From Pohlia nutans (Eukaryota > Streptophyta > Bryopsida > Bryales > Mniaceae): a stretch of 64,000 bases of DNA. Under the pieces are notes generated by a model. It had not been told where the DNA came from and searched no databases. It worked only from the letters and a program-made list of their open reading frames with translations. Positions 33,640-46,470 of the stretch are shown here, one piece after another (position 1 is the stretch's first letter; each line of letters begins with the position of its first letter). The stretch spans positions 37,105,811-37,169,810 of the forward strand of contig CM040085.1 of NCBI GenBank assembly GCA_022496805.1, in the 5' to 3' direction. Both the position numbers and the translations under genes were made by a program.

Positions 33640-36104
33640 ATGTCTTCAGCTGCCGCTTTAGATTTTGCCGCTGTGAAGGTCAAATCGGCTCGGCAACATA
33701 AAGCCATGGATACACCATTTTATCCAACCGAAAGGAGTTGTAAGTCTTGCTACTCATATAGTTTCTGTTTGTATGTGATAAATGAACGTTTTGAGATTGC
33801 ATACATTTCTGATTCGATGGTTTTTTTGTCTGCTGTCTTCGGCATATTGCTAGTGCTCAGTGTTGACATGCAAATTATTTGATATCAATGCGCTTGATGA
33901 CCAGTTTCATGCTTAAGTTTTGTGTTGCTTGGATCCAGTTTCAAATTCGCTTTCTTATGTTTGCACTAGTTTTGGTATAGAAACAGTTTTTCTTTCTCCT
34001 TGGGCCATGAGTTTTAATGGAATGCTTTCATTGAAGCTTTATTTTTTGTATTTATCAAAATCATTAGTTTGGTTTATGAATGGAGTACTAGATTGGTCTT
34101 TAATTCTAAATATTACAATGATGAAAATTATATCAATTATTCTACGAGGCCACTTATAAATTCACTTTCTCAAGCGGATGCACGTAAATGTTGGAAGCAT
34201 ATCTGTGTATTTGCCACTGTATCCGACCAATGCCCTTACTCATGTTATGCAGTACTTTCTCTGGCTGAGGAAGATAGTCAAGTTGAAGAAATAGAAAAGT
34301 ATTACCAAATCCAGAAGCCAGAAGGGCGGCGAAGGCGTTCTCAGCCAATATCGGTAAGAGAACTCACTGAACGTTGAATTCGCTCTTTTTTTTTTCTCAA
34401 TAAGGTAGAGGATGTTTAAAACTGTTACGGACCTGATTTCATCTCCTATATTGACTCTTTGTTACCAACAGTAACTCATCTATTCATACACTCGGTTGAC
34501 ACTCGTTGGTCTTCAATTAGCAAGTGAGGTGAAAGCATGTTTTGGCTCAATTTCTAATCTATGAATTGAATGTACTGTCCCTTCAATAGTGGTCTACAAC
34601 CTCCCACTTCGAATGATTGCATAAGAAATTATCATACTTAGTGATAAAAATTTGATCTCAAGAGAGTTTGGCTCTTGTACCGAAAGTGATCTCTTCAGTG
34701 AGCTCCCAAAAATCACACTCCTACATGTAGGTTAAAATGCCTTTAAGTGACGGAAAGAGGACCCTTTACCTTTTGTTCTCTTTTTATCAGGATACATTCG
34801 ACTGATAACAACAATGTTTACAGGTAGTGGAAAGGGCTGCTGCTCCAGAGCGACCCGTGGATGTAAAGAATGGCAAGTTTCCATTTTGTTTGGTATGGGT
34901 ACCACTTCCCATTGTGGCTTGGCTTGTACCCTTTGTGGGCCACGTCGGAATCTGCCGAGAGGATGGTGTAATTCTTGACTTTGCTGGTGCCATCAACATC
35001 GACAATCTTGCATTTGGGTCGACAGCAAAGTACGTGTCCCTCAGTCGAGATCAGGTATTGATTCCAACATATACCTCTTGCATATTTTAAAATTAGCGTT
35101 AGGCAAGTATGCTTCAGCTCTCATTTAAATGTTGATGAGACTTATATATACAACCAGACCTTTTTAACCAAAATTGAAAGTCTACTTTGGAAGCTCATAG
35201 GCAATCATAATTACTTCCAAAACATATTTTTATTGTTCACGAATGTAGAACATGATTTCTTCTTTCTTTTGATACATTTAGTTACCTTCCTAAATAATTT
35301 ATTTGAGCTCCTTTAAATATGGAAGCAGCCATTTGGACACTTCAGGGTTAATGTCACAATCTAGGTGCACAAAATGCACGTGACTTTACGAAGTTATGTA
35401 ACATAAAGTTACGTGTAAAAATGACATTAAAAAATTACTACTTATGATTGTAGGAGTGAGGAAGGTAGTTCAGAACTCTTTGCACACTTGTCAGTCTTCT
35501 CATTATCACATTTGTACGCAACTTCTTGTGACACACCAGAATGTGATAGTGAGAGTACAGTGTGAGTATGTTTCCTGGAGTGTGGTGTGGTGAGAGAACA
35601 GAGGATGTGGTATGAAAGAATGTGATATCAAAAAGGTACCAGCTTCTGACGGAAAATTGATGTTGTTGTGTGGTAAATTAGTGCTGTTTCCCCCACCCAC
35701 AATACGGCCATTCATGCAAGATTGCCGAGAAGCATGCAGTGGCAGGGATGGCCTATTCTTGGGACGATGCAGTGTCGAGAACCGTGCAAGTCTATGGGAG
35801 AAAGAGTTACAATTTCTTTACCTGCAACTGCCACTCTTTCGTTGCCAACTGCTTGAACCGGATGGCGTATGGAGGACACACCAACTGGAACCTCGTGGAC
35901 GTGCTTCTGCTTGCTCTGGTGAAGGGTGAGTTCGTGGACTTCACTGGATACCTCCGAGCCTACTTGCCTTTCATCGCAGTCATGAGCTTCGGATTGTACA
36001 TGGCAGGGTCGGCTTTCTTCTTCTTCTGGGCTGGATTCGCCTGTCTTCTCCTTGGTTGGTTTACTTATGGCACCTACGCATTTGGAGGCTACATTGACTG
36101 CTGA
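33640..36104 (+). CDS. RTE1/TMEM222 (DUF778) family membrane protein, complete
   Basis: Four exons, 33640-33739, 34253-34353, 34824-35054 and 35682-36104, join in frame to 284 codons plus stop. The family is RTE1 (REVERSION-TO-ETHYLENE SENSITIVITY1) and RTH in plants, TMEM222 in animals. RTE1 acts at ER/Golgi membranes and promotes signalling by the ethylene receptor ETR1. Signature segments: KFPFCLVWVPLPIVAWLVPF followed by VGHVGICREDG, DFAGAINIDNLAFGSTAKYV, RDQCCFPHP across the exon 3/4 junction, and FFTCNCHSFVAN (residues about 189-200) with clustered Cys/His. Two hydrophobic segments close the protein (about 240-278). The N-terminal about 65 residues are charged and less conserved. A 5' UTR exon near 32450-32610 with an intron ending at 33583 is likely. 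Whether it is RTE1 itself or a paralogue cannot be told here. Confidence 0.9.
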
Positions 36105-38187
36105 ACTGAAGAAGGGCCAGCCAGAAAGCACATTTTCTGAATAACATGGAGGTATAATAATATTTGCAACGGGATCATAGTCCTTAGAATCGGAAGGTGG
36201 AGGAGAAACTTCCAAGGGACAGACTTTGGATGAAAGATGAGGCTTCGGTGGTGCAACGTTGTGTATATTTGTAGAGATTTGTAGAGATTGGGTGAGACTT
36301 TGGATGAATGATAGAACCAATCAATGACATGGTTGAGTGGAGCCTTGGGAGCGTTTACTATGAACCCATCCTTGAAGAGCGATCATAATATTCTTGAGGC
36401 AGTTGGAAGACTATCCTTCCGGGAAGAAACTATACGGAGCCTTAAGAATCATGGAGAGAGGATGCTGGAACAATCAAATGTTAGGAGAGAATGAAGAACT
36501 TGTAGGAGCCAAAATCGTATCCTTGGTAGGGGATGGTACACCCTGACCTCTTTAAGCTGACTGCTTGGGTCCCCAAAGTATATGACATAGTTTACAAAAA
36601 GTGCTACAGGCTATGTTTAGTGTGATAGGATATTCCAGAATGTTGTTTTAGAGGTCATAGAGAGGTCTGAGTGTTCCTGTGAAGTTACAGACGGGTGGAC
36701 GGCTCCTTGAGCTTTAATTTAAAAAATTAAGTAGAGGTATTTTTTTCTCTTTGATCATCTTGTGTGAAAGCTGATTGGGGCTTAAACTGTTTCCTCCCAC
36801 CGAACTATGTTGATTGAATGACCACTGTGATTTATTGCGTGCTATCGAATTTGCATGTCTGTCACAGTTATTTTGCCGCCTATCTGAGTGTTCACCAAAA
36901 TAGGAATTATTTTCGACATTTTTTTTTTTTTGAAAGTTTTTCGATACCAACAGTTTTGACAGATTGTCGGAAAGATGTGCAAAAATCCTCATTTTAGTGT
37001 GGAAAGAAGTGTCAAAAAGAGTGTCTTGAACCTTGAAAAGAGTGTTGAAAATGGTGTCGATAACAATAAGGGGGGTGTGGGAGTGTGAGTATTTGGCTCA
37101 GCTTTTGCATGCGTTTCTGCAACAAGCTATTGCACGGTGGCAGAACCCTCATTTCAGGCAATGGTTTTGGTGAGAGTCTTGAAGGCAAGAGTTCTGGAAC
37201 CGGCTCGCAGAGTTTCGCCTCACAAGCTTGCCCCTATCCACACCCTCCAACTCCCGTTTCAACTTGCCTGTAAGAAGATTCCAGGAATTCCCTTCCTGAT
37301 CCCTAAACCACCAAATTAGATCTCACAGTTTTTAGGTCATACGGGGACTTCTTTTTTGTGAGTTTGATCAACTGGTGCAATGCTCTTTACTGATCCAGGT
37401 GATCGATAAAATGAATTATTCATTGTTTTACAATATGATCAAATTGGTGAAAACGCGCTCCTCGTAGGAATAGATCGTCATGCCACGGATTAGGGTTTTG
37501 CAGCTTCCCGAGGTTTAAGGCAAGTTGGAGATGGAATCATAGATGGAGGTGTGGAGAGGTAGAGAAACCTGCTGTGGAATCACAAAATGTTGAAGTGGCT
37601 TATGGAGTCAACTGTTGAAGTCCACCAGCCACTTCAACGGTTGGTGATCCTGCAGGGGCGACAACCTGCTGTGGAATTCGAACTCAAGCTACTCGGCACT
37701 CGAGGTAACTTACATGAGTCCGGCTTCAAAAATCTGCCGTTGACTGCGGAATTGTGAAATTTTGCCTTGTCTAAGTTGTCTTGGTATTGCTCGGAGAATG
37801 CTACTGTACCACAGCGTCCAACAAAAGAAACCCTGTGCCGTTGACTGCGGCCCCTCATCTCGCCGTGGAGGTAGCAGCATCAATTTGCCAACTGTAAGAG
37901 AGCCCAGCATCTCGCCTGAAATTACAGTGACTTAGCGGTAATTACAAGACTTTAGAGCCGCTTTCGAAAGCCTTGTGCACAAACGCGCTTGGGATGTGCA
38001 GATCATCAATGCACTCCAATGCAGGTGACTACAGTATTCCGCTTAAAATCGAAATGACTTTGACTGGGGAGGTGCTTTGTAATCGCGCTGGCTCGGATCT
38101 GTCAGTGGCTCAATGTGTTTTCTGGTTGTGCAGGACAATTAAGTTAATGTGCAACTTACAAGGTAGCATCCAATGCAGGTGAGGTTG
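36105..38187. other. RTE1-like 3' flank to LTP leader, no separate gene
   Basis: Holds the 3' UTR region of the RTE1-like gene. At 37560-37860 short phrases are duplicated (acctgctgtggaat twice; gccgttgactgcgg twice). The leader of the LTP-like gene follows. A long minus-strand frame at 35712-36320 is a shadow of the RTE1-like exon. Confidence 0.5.
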
Positions 38188-39700
38188 ATGGCGCTCCACT
38201 CGTGTGTACATGTTGCGGTGGCTGTGGCCACTCTGGTGGCTCTGGCAGGATCAGCGAGCGCGCAGTCTTCCCCCGATTGCTTGACAACGGGGGCCTACTG
38301 GTTGGACGTGGGGTGCTATTCATATATCACGAATGCGGCCGTTACATCGCCGAGCGCGACTTGCTGCGAGTATGTGAACTCCGTGACCACCAGCTACGGC
38401 CCCGATTGCCTGTGCCAGGTGATCTTGGAGGTAAAAAATAATCCCAGCCTCCAAGTCGGCGTCATCCATGGCAGAGGCTATAGCCTGGCAGCCGATTGCA
38501 ATGCTCCTGCCAACATGTCCGCCTGCACCGCCTGTTGTTCGGTTAATTCTCCTCTTGCAGGAACACCTTCAGGAACGTCCACATCAACGCCTCCTGGCGT
38601 TTCAACGCCCACATTCCAAGTTCCTGCTGCTCCTGTAAGTCGTTCTAAAGGTATCGAAACATGTTCTGGGATTTGCTACTGCAAAGTACACTCAAAATGA
38701 CATTACGAGATCTTTAAAATGACATTCTAGAATATCTGCACACTTGCCACCAACTGGTCATTGACTGTAGCACATATTCAAACTATGTCATGGTGAAAAA
38801 CACTTGGTACCCCAGGCGGTAAGATTAGAGAGGTTTGACTGTGTACTGCTGTCGGTGTAGATGTTTTGAGATGATTCGAGTTTTGCTACTGGAACTCGTA
38901 CACTATAAATGACATTACGACCTTCTCTAAAATGAACATTCTAGAATATCCTGCACACTGACCTTAACTGTAGCACATATTCAAACTATGTCATGGTGAA
39001 AACACTTGGGAGCCCAGGTGGTAAGATAAGAGAGGTTTGAGTGTACTGCTGTCGGTGTAGATTCACTTGTATTAACTGGTGCCTGTGGTTCTTTTTTTTG
39101 TTGTTACAGCTTCGACGGGCGCTCTGGTGGGGGGAAGCGTTGGAGGCGCGAGTGTAGTTGGGATCATCTTGTTAATTCTTTACAAATGTTTGGACTGTTC
39201 CAATATGGACATCAAGTGGGATGTTAACGCTCCCTGCTGGTGCTGCCAACGTCGTGAGAAACCCTCTACCAGTAATGGTGAAACAGGTATATACATTCTG
39301 GGACTCTGTTTTTTTGTCCCCTTGATACATTTCATCTTTCCAGCATTGTAAATACATGTGTGATGCCAGTATACTGACGTGTGATGCCAGTGCTTTAATC
39401 CCTAAAGGACCAAGAAGCCCAAATTGGGCCTCATGTTTTTTTCAAGCACATTTGAGTAGGTCCTATATGGACAATTTTTTTGTTCAAATTTTAATTTTTC
39501 CTTTGACCAACACATGCTATGTTCTTCACTGATTCTGGTGATATAAAATTTGATCCCATCTTAATTATGGTTTTCACAATATGTTCAATTTAATTTGACA
39601 TTTTAAAACCATGAATCCTTGGTCCTTAAACAGTGTATTAAGTTGAAAGTTGGCTTTGTGACTGTGCTCAGTTAAAGTACCTTACGGCGCTCATGCTTGA
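38188..39700 (+). CDS. Secreted lipid-transfer-type (8-Cys) protein with membrane anchor
   Basis: I start at the ATG at 38188, which gives a clean signal peptide (about residues 1-25, ending SASA|Q). The upstream in-frame ATG at 38173 would put charged residues first. Exon 1 (38188-38650) carries an nsLTP/2S-type cysteine pattern (C..C..CC..CLC..C..C, residues about 31-115) followed by a Thr/Ser/Pro linker, as in LTPG proteins. Exon 2 (39110-39286) joins in frame and encodes a hydrophobic segment (ALVGGSVGGASVVGIILLIL) then YKCLDC, a second CWCC cluster and a basic tail. A last exon at 39672-39700 would end VPYGAHA (222 residues). Without that splice the frame stops at 39351. Such proteins bind lipids at the cell surface. 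The anchor looks like a real transmembrane helix with a cytosolic Cys-rich tail rather than a GPI signal; this is inference. Confidence 0.7.
38699..39062. repeat. Direct duplication within the LTP intron
   Basis: About 38699-38865 and 38910-39062 share tgacattacga, gacattctagaatat, agcacatattcaaactatgtc, ggtaagat.agagaggtttga and actgctgtcggtgtagat in order. Confidence 0.85.
39395..39640 (+). mobile_element. TTAA MITE, family B
   Basis: TTAATCCCTAAAGGACCAAG at 39395; the interior follows the B consensus (gagtaggtcctatatggac, caacacatgctatg, tttgatcccatcttaatta) up to gaatccttggtcctta. The right TTAA is worn. If the last LTP exon is real, this lies in its final intron. Confidence 0.7.
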
Positions 39701-40409
39701 GACGACTATAAACGATCATGGCCTTCAACAAGCATCTGCAGTAGCGTGGAAGGAGTTTATACAGCAATCGCCGAGTGTCAAGTTTGACACGGAAATTAAG
39801 CAAGCGCAGAATGCAAAACTTCATTCTACATCTTCGAGACTCTGCTAAACCTGTGAACAGATGCTCATGGAGCTGGAACGCATCAATCAATGTTGGATTC
39901 CTTTTCATCAGGTGAAGATTCTCGAAGATTTGAAGATTCTTGTGTGGGGGAAGACTTTCTGTACTTCCGGATCATGTAAGAGTGAATTCTCCCTCTGCTT
40001 GAAATCTGAAAGAAGCATGATCACCGATGTCAGAGCCACACTAATTGAACAGCTTCAATTCACAACCTCACACGACTGTTGATCAGCAATAGGATTTTGT
40101 GTAAGCCTCAAGGTTTTAGTAATCTTTGCCATGGCAAGTGATTAGAGAGTGTCACCGTTGCTCATTTTATGCAGTTTTCAATTAACCAGAATTTGCTAAC
40201 CTTTAGTGGTCATTACATTTGGTGGATGGATTTTGATCCTTTAGGTCATGAGGCCTTCTGTGGATGAGCACAATCCTGTAAATTTGTTACACGTGGTTTG
40301 TCTTATATATTTTTTATTTTTAATGCATATGATGCACTTACGCCCTAGCAAAGTATGTTAGTGTATTGTTATTAATTCTTGTGCATGGGGAGGTACCCTT
40401 GGATGATAA
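39701..40409. other. No gene recognised
   Basis: Moderate-GC sequence after the LTP-like gene, perhaps its 3' UTR. No conserved frame. Confidence 0.4.
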
Positions 40410-40732
40410 CTACACTGAATGGCGTATTTAGTGTCCCGGGACACTATTTTTAAACCTGGATACTATTTAGTTTTAGGGAGATATAGTGTCCTTGTAAGGA
40501 AAAAATGAATGTAGTGTTCCAATGACATATGGCAACTTTATAATAAATATGGCATGCGCACCTCATGTCACTCTCATTACTTGAAAAGAACATGGCACTC
40601 TCAATGAAAGTGAGAATGACTAGTGGCAAACTCCTATGTAGTGTTGCGGGACACTATTTCTCTTCACCTTTGAACGAATTGTGGTAAAAAACATCAATTC
40701 TCTTCAGACACTAAATACACTATTGAGTGTAG
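40410..40732. mobile_element. MITE with 26-bp inverted ends, 323 bp
   Basis: CTACACTGAATGGCGTATTT plus AGTGTC at 40410 pairs with GACACTAAATACACTATTGA plus GTGTAG ending at 40732 (about 22 of 26 positions). Inside, gcgggacacta / gtcccgggacacta repeats the theme. No clear target duplication; superfamily uncertain. Confidence 0.65.
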
Positions 40733-41069
40733 TCAATGCTTGGGAAGAACTGGCAGTTAGGGTAAGAGTTGCTTCCCATGAGGCACCTGACCCCGTTCTG
40801 TCCGAAATAGAAATCGGGTTCATTGTGAGATTTCCTTTGATACAAGGAGAGTAGGTCGTGTGAAAGACATTGGTCACGGCTTGAGGAAGTGGCAAGTCTG
40901 TTTATGAGCACTTTGACCGGTTGCCCGGTCAAAATGTCATAAGTCGGCCGAGGGTGGGTGTGTACAAATATTCCAAGTAATGGACTCTTTTTTACTTAGG
41001 CAATTATGTGGAAAAATTCTAAGTTCAAATGGTAAAATGCTAAGCAAATTGGCTAAAACGGGTGTGTGT

Positions 41070-41535
41070 ATGAAAATTACAGCACACCCAAAGGATTACA
41101 AATGGCAATCAACAAACACCTAAACAACCCACAAACCCCCACCAATTATCCTAAGCACTTAGTGCACTAAAATGGGTTAATTTTGGTGATTTAGACCCTC
41201 TAGTTAGGGTTTTGGGGACTTAAACACAAAAATTACAGCACATTCACAAGTGCTCTAATGAACAATAATAAATACTAAATGCTCACAAATACCTCACCAA
41301 TCTACCTTCGGCACCACGTGCCATAAGAATGGGTCAATTTGGTGATTTGAACCCTTAAATTAGGGTTTTGGCACTCATGGATATAAATTACAGCACAGTC
41401 ACCACACACACCTTGACCCAAACATTGGCTAAAAGTGCTTAATTTCCACCTCAAATTGCCTATAAGTACTAAGTACTTGAAAATGGGCTAAAATTGGAGT
41501 AAAAAATGGTTAGGTGAGGTGAATTTGCACCCTCA
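41070..41535. repeat. Three diverged tandem units of about 165 bp
   Basis: Each has aaattacagcac, a cacaca/accaat segment, aaaatgggt.aattttggtgattt and (in two) agttagggttttgg. Starts near 41072, 41230 and 41387. Confidence 0.65.
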
Positions 41536-42039
41536 CTTAATATGGCAGCACTGTCTCTAAACCTAAAATGGGCCACAAAATTGAATCAAATGTACTAATT
41601 CCCAACAAAACTACTCACAATGCTACAACACTTCAATGGAAGTTGAGAGCAACACGTATTCATCAATCACAAGCAATTCTAATTCCTTTTTACACAATTG
41701 ACCTAATTGCTAAGAGGTGGGGGAAATCTCGGTGCAATTTCGGCAGCGCTTTCGCGCTATGCCATGCACCGGGAATTTTGAACCCTAATTCTCACTACAC
41801 CAACTACAATGCAACCACAAAGTTCAAACAACGACAATTGACAACATTCAAACAAGATCACAAAACACACACCAAGGTTTTTAGACAATTACAATTACCA
41901 ATTTTAAATAATAAGTTTTCTCTAATCTTTCTAACAATTACTAGGTCTAAATTATTCAATAAAAGCTTAGAAATTTGAATTTAAAGAGGGTAGGGGAGCT
42001 CTCCCTCCCTAATATCATGCTGGCCCTCTCTACTATCAC

Positions 42040-42560
42040 CATGTGAGCACAGGGCGCGACCTCTCTGTCTCTCCGCTTGGTCGATGGAGTTCGTGGCTGC
42101 CACAGCGCCTGGCCGTCCGTCGCTTTATCGTCGCCGAATCCGGACCCTAACTCGGTCGCCTTGTCGCCCCTGATCCTATCGCTGCAACGCCGAGGACGCC
42201 GCCGCTCCGCAACTCCTCTGGCACCCCCGTTCTGGAGCTCGTCGCCGGATCTCCTTGGTTCTGCGACCCCAGTGCTGTGATTCGCCGGTGTCCACCGTGA
42301 TCTTCCTGCTTGCGCAAACCTCGCTCGGAACTCTGCAATGCTGTCTCTGCGCCGGGTCGCAGCCACTTCCCGCCGAGGTTGAGCTCCGCCCCTTGCGCTG
42401 CGATTGTTGGTCTTGCCGTCGCCGGTCCTTCGTGGTTTCCGAACTGCTGCCGTCGCCCTGGTCGTGGTCGCGCCTCGAATCTATCCGCCGCTCTTCTTCT
42501 GCTGGCTCCGTGACCGGACGTGGCTTGCTTGCCCTGTTACCAAGACCTCACCCTGATTCC
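42040..42560. other. GC-rich island of unknown nature
   Basis: A 500-bp block much richer in G+C than everything around it, flanked by AT-rich repeats. Long open frames on both strands (plus 42255-42932, minus 41956-42366) are expected from composition alone and show no domain that I know. It could be captured gene sequence inside a large element. Confidence 0.4.
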
Positions 42561-43129
42561 ACACTGTGGTTTGACAATCAACAGTTGCCAGCCGCAAAAT
42601 CCCCCCACAGAACAATTCTTATCACAACTCCCAAAACTAGCTGCTGTCGTCCCCCTCACAATCAAAAACAGATACTACCAATTCCTATCCTAACAACTTC
42701 CCACTCAATTCCTAATCTTCTACTGAATCCTTCCTTAATCTCCACACACCTTTCCAACCAAAAATTAATATATTTTTCACTAATTTTTCTCCCTAGCAAA
42801 ACCTACACACTCACTAGGAAATCTCTCTTCCCTTCTTCTTCAATCCTTACACCCAAAAAACTCAATGCACAAAATTCTAGATCTAGATTTAGGAAAATAA
42901 CGTCTCTCTCCCAAAACACTAAACGACACTAGAACAACTAACTAACTGCCTAGCTTATCGACAGGAGTGGGATTCAAAATCCCACCCCAAAGCTACATCC
43001 ATCCAACTAAGTTCATCCACGAATTGTCATCCACCACAACCCTAGTTCAATCACTCATTAAACTCCCTCTTCACCCAAAAAACACAAGGAGTCTACACTA
43101 GCTTACAAAGAGAATAACAAGCCCACTTA

Positions 43130-43820
43130 GACTAAGAAATTACAATAATAAGCTAAACTAATCAATCTAACTAATAAAATAAAGAATAAGCTAAACGACT
43201 AGACTCACATAATAGGTCAAAATAATAACTAGAATAATAGTCTAAAATACTAGTCTAAAATAATAGGCTAGATAATAAACCAAAATGATAGGCTAAAATA
43301 ATAGGTAAATAATCAACTAAAATAATAAACCAAAAGAATAAACTAAAGAATAGGCTAAAAAGATAGAATAAATAATAGGCTAATTGATAGAATAAATTAT
43401 AGGATAAAATGATAGAATAATAGTAGGATAAAAGGATAGAATAAATAATAGGCTAAAAGAATAGAATAAATAATAAACTAGAAAGATAGAATAAAAGGAT
43501 AGGATAAAATAATAGAATAAAGTAATAGACCAAAAGAGTAGATAAACAAATAGGCTAAATGGATAAACTAGAATAATAGACTAAATTAGTGAACTAAAAT
43601 AGTAGACTAAATAATAGACTAAAATGATAGAATAAATAATAGACCGAAATAATAGGCTAAAACAATAAACTCAAATAATAGGCGAATAATAATCCAAAAG
43701 AATAGACTAAAATAAACTAATAGAATGGACTAATAAATTAGACTAAAAGAATGGATTAGAATAATAGGCCACAATAATAGATCAGAACAATAGAATAAAA
43801 TAATAGGGCAAATGGTTCAA
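43130..43820. repeat. Degenerate short-period array, about 690 bp
   Basis: Dozens of variants of AATAATAGACTAAA (also gaatAGGCTAAA, gatagaataaat) follow one another with a period of roughly 13-16 bp and many substitutions. Confidence 0.8.
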
Positions 43821-44579
43821 ACGCCCCAAATCCAACGGTTAAATAGTTAGAAATAAATAAACAACCAAAATTACTTAGACAAAACGGCATCATAAAATAG
43901 GGCAATCAAAACCAAACCTAAATGCACATAAAGCGGGAAATTGTTTAATCGGCTAAAATGCCCCGATTAGACAAATATAAAATGCTAAATAAATCAAAGC
44001 TCTAGCGGTAAAGGTTTACCGCTAAAGTGGACCGTCTCGACGGTTCACACCGTTCAACCCGTCAACTAATATAAAGTAAGAACTAAAATAAGTTTATTCC
44101 TTCTTGTGAGAGTGGGCACGTGCTCTTCATGGGAGGCTGCCCTAATAGTACCAATGGTTGAATTGTCTTAGTAGCTTATTGAAATTAGACGTTGTAGGCA
44201 AAATATTAATCTAAAATTGACTATTTGCACTAACAAATAGATGGAATAGCAGGAAGATACCAATGGATTTTTGGTTGATTGAAATAAATATAGGAATCTA
44301 ACCGATTTTTCTTAATTATTTCTCGATCATTGTTTCTAGTGGAGTTCCACAAATTTTGACATTTTGGTGGCATGCCTATTACAAATGCTTCTGAATTTTG
44401 CAAAAGGAATGTTGAATATACACTTCAACTACACCTAATTTGGACATATAAGAATTCAACATAGTTATTAGGGTTTAAAGTTTACAGGTGGATGGGCTAA
44501 AATGGATACAAGTTCTAACATTAATGTAATTAGTGTGGCCTTGTGCCGTTAGCTCAGTGCCCCTATCATTTATCCATAT

Positions 44580-45540
44580 TTTTGTTTTTTATATTTTGTT
44601 TTAGGATAATTTTTCCATAATTTAATTCAAATTATGGTGATGAAGTTCAATTAAAAATCCATAAATTTTGGATTGTGGTCCAAAAGCTATCACACGATTT
44701 TAATGCACCCCTACTTGTTGAGAGCTTTCCGACAATGTCAAGAATGACATCAAAAACTCCCATATTCCATTTTCCATAATTTAATTCAATTTACAATAAT
44801 AAAAATCACTAAATTTTTTGTAACTCTCACACCGTAGGTCCAAATGTGACGAAACGATTTCAGTGCACCCTTCATTGTTGAGAACTTTTCAATGGTACCA
44901 AAAAGGCGGCCGGCGGGCGTCTGGTCCGGGAGATCTCAACGTCATATACAAACAAAGAAACTTAACAAAATACTAAACAAACAAACTACCTTCCTAAATG
45001 TATAGGCTAGTGTGGCCATATGTTGTTCGCCCAAATGTTCTCTGTGCTCCCCGTGTTCCCCATATTCCCGTGAGTTCCCCGTGCTCCTATGTGTTCCCCA
45101 TGCTCCCATACGTTCCTTGTGTTTTCCATGCTTTTGCTTTTTAGAATAATCTTATTCATAATTCAATTCAATTTATGATGACGAAGAGCTATCAAAATTA
45201 TCAATTAAAAATCCAGAAGATGTGTAGATCCAAAAGCTACAAAATGACTTTGGTGCACCCACCCATGGGTGCACCTCTTCTTGTCAAGAGCTTTCCGACA
45301 ATACCAAGAATGATATCAAAAACTCCCATATTCCATTTTCCATAATCTAAGTCAATTTACAGTGACAAAAAGTCACTCAAAATCTACAACTCTCACACTG
45401 TACATCCAAATGCGATGAAACAACTTTGTTGCAACCTTCATGGTCGAGAGCTCTTTCATGGTACTAAGAAGGTCGCCGACGGATGCCCGATCAAAGAGAT
45501 CTCAAAGTTACAAACAAATAAAACAAACAAACAGACAAAC
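44580..45540. repeat. Duplicated pair of about 170-bp units
   Basis: 44600-44990 and 45150-45540 are collinear. Each has a unit ending caaaaactcccatattccat and a second unit ending in ggtc.gggagatctcaa / gatcaaagagatctcaa. Within each half the two units are themselves related (ccataatttaattcaa.tta, tgagagctttc). A TTCCC-rich tract (45035-45130) separates the halves. Confidence 0.75.
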
Positions 45541-46059
45541 TACCTCCCTTAATGTATAGATGTATAGTGTCCTACATTTTTTTAGGTTTTGTCTATTGAC
45601 TTTGTACCAAAGAAGAAAAGGCTTTGTGTTGACAAAAGCTATATCTTGATAGTGAATGCTCGAGTGAATGTGAAAAAGTTTGATTAGGTTGCTTGTCAAA
45701 AAACAAGCCATTACTACAATGTATTGGATATATTTACAGATACAAAGTCTCTTGTAACGTAGCTCCTTGTTTTCTATGTTTTGTATTAGTTTGAGTGCTT
45801 CAAAATATGTCAAAAATCTGATCCTTTTCACCAAATTTATGTTGCACCTCAGGATGTGTGTTCAAATTGTTGGCAATTGCTTGATACTGCACTCCCCAGA
45901 TGATGCAGTTAGGCTTATAATTGAGGTTAATATGATTATCTACAGTAGTAGTATATCACATGGTGTACATATATGCTCACTAGGACGGGCATAATATTCT
46001 AAGAATGCACTGCAATAAGAATGTATGAATTAGAGATCTAGAAAACTCAAACATTTATA

Positions 46060-46470
46060 CTCCCTTCGTCCCACAAAAAGACCTTGTTTCATTGAAATCC
46101 ACGGATTAAGCGTTGTTTTCACTGAAATCCATAGATTAAGCTTAATCCCTTGATCAGAGAGCCTGAAGTATGTTAATTGTGATGCAAATCCATGGATTAA
46201 GTGAGTGTAGAGGGAGTTTTTTGACTGCCACAAAGTGTATGCATGATCAAAATCCATGACAATAATCCATTATTAGCATGATCAAAATTCATGACTAACA
46301 TGATCAAAATCCATAGATTAAACTGACAACATTGTTTACAATGCCCTGAAGCACTTGTCAAGTGCGCGCAAAGTTTAATTGCTAACGATGAATGAGTACA
46401 ATTGGAATCATGGTTTCATTTGGGACAAAATTTTAGTCAATATCATGGTCATTTTGTGGGACAGAGGGAG
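46060..46470. mobile_element. Stowaway-type MITE, 411 bp
   Basis: CTCCCTTCGTCCCACAAAA at the left and TTTTGTGGGACAGAGGGAG at the right, the canonical Stowaway end. TA target duplication at 46058-46059 and 46471-46472. The second AUX/LAX copy preserves the empty site (acatttaTAacattcttgaa near 59534). The interior contains tandem 'aaatccatggattaa' variants. Confidence 0.85.

Noticed and set aside
35712..36320. 202-codon frame on the minus strand
   Set aside because: It lies antisense to the last exon of the RTE1-like gene and shows no family resemblance.
42255..42932. 225-codon frame on the plus strand
   Set aside because: It arises in a GC-rich then CT-rich block where stops are rare; there is no domain and no splice context.
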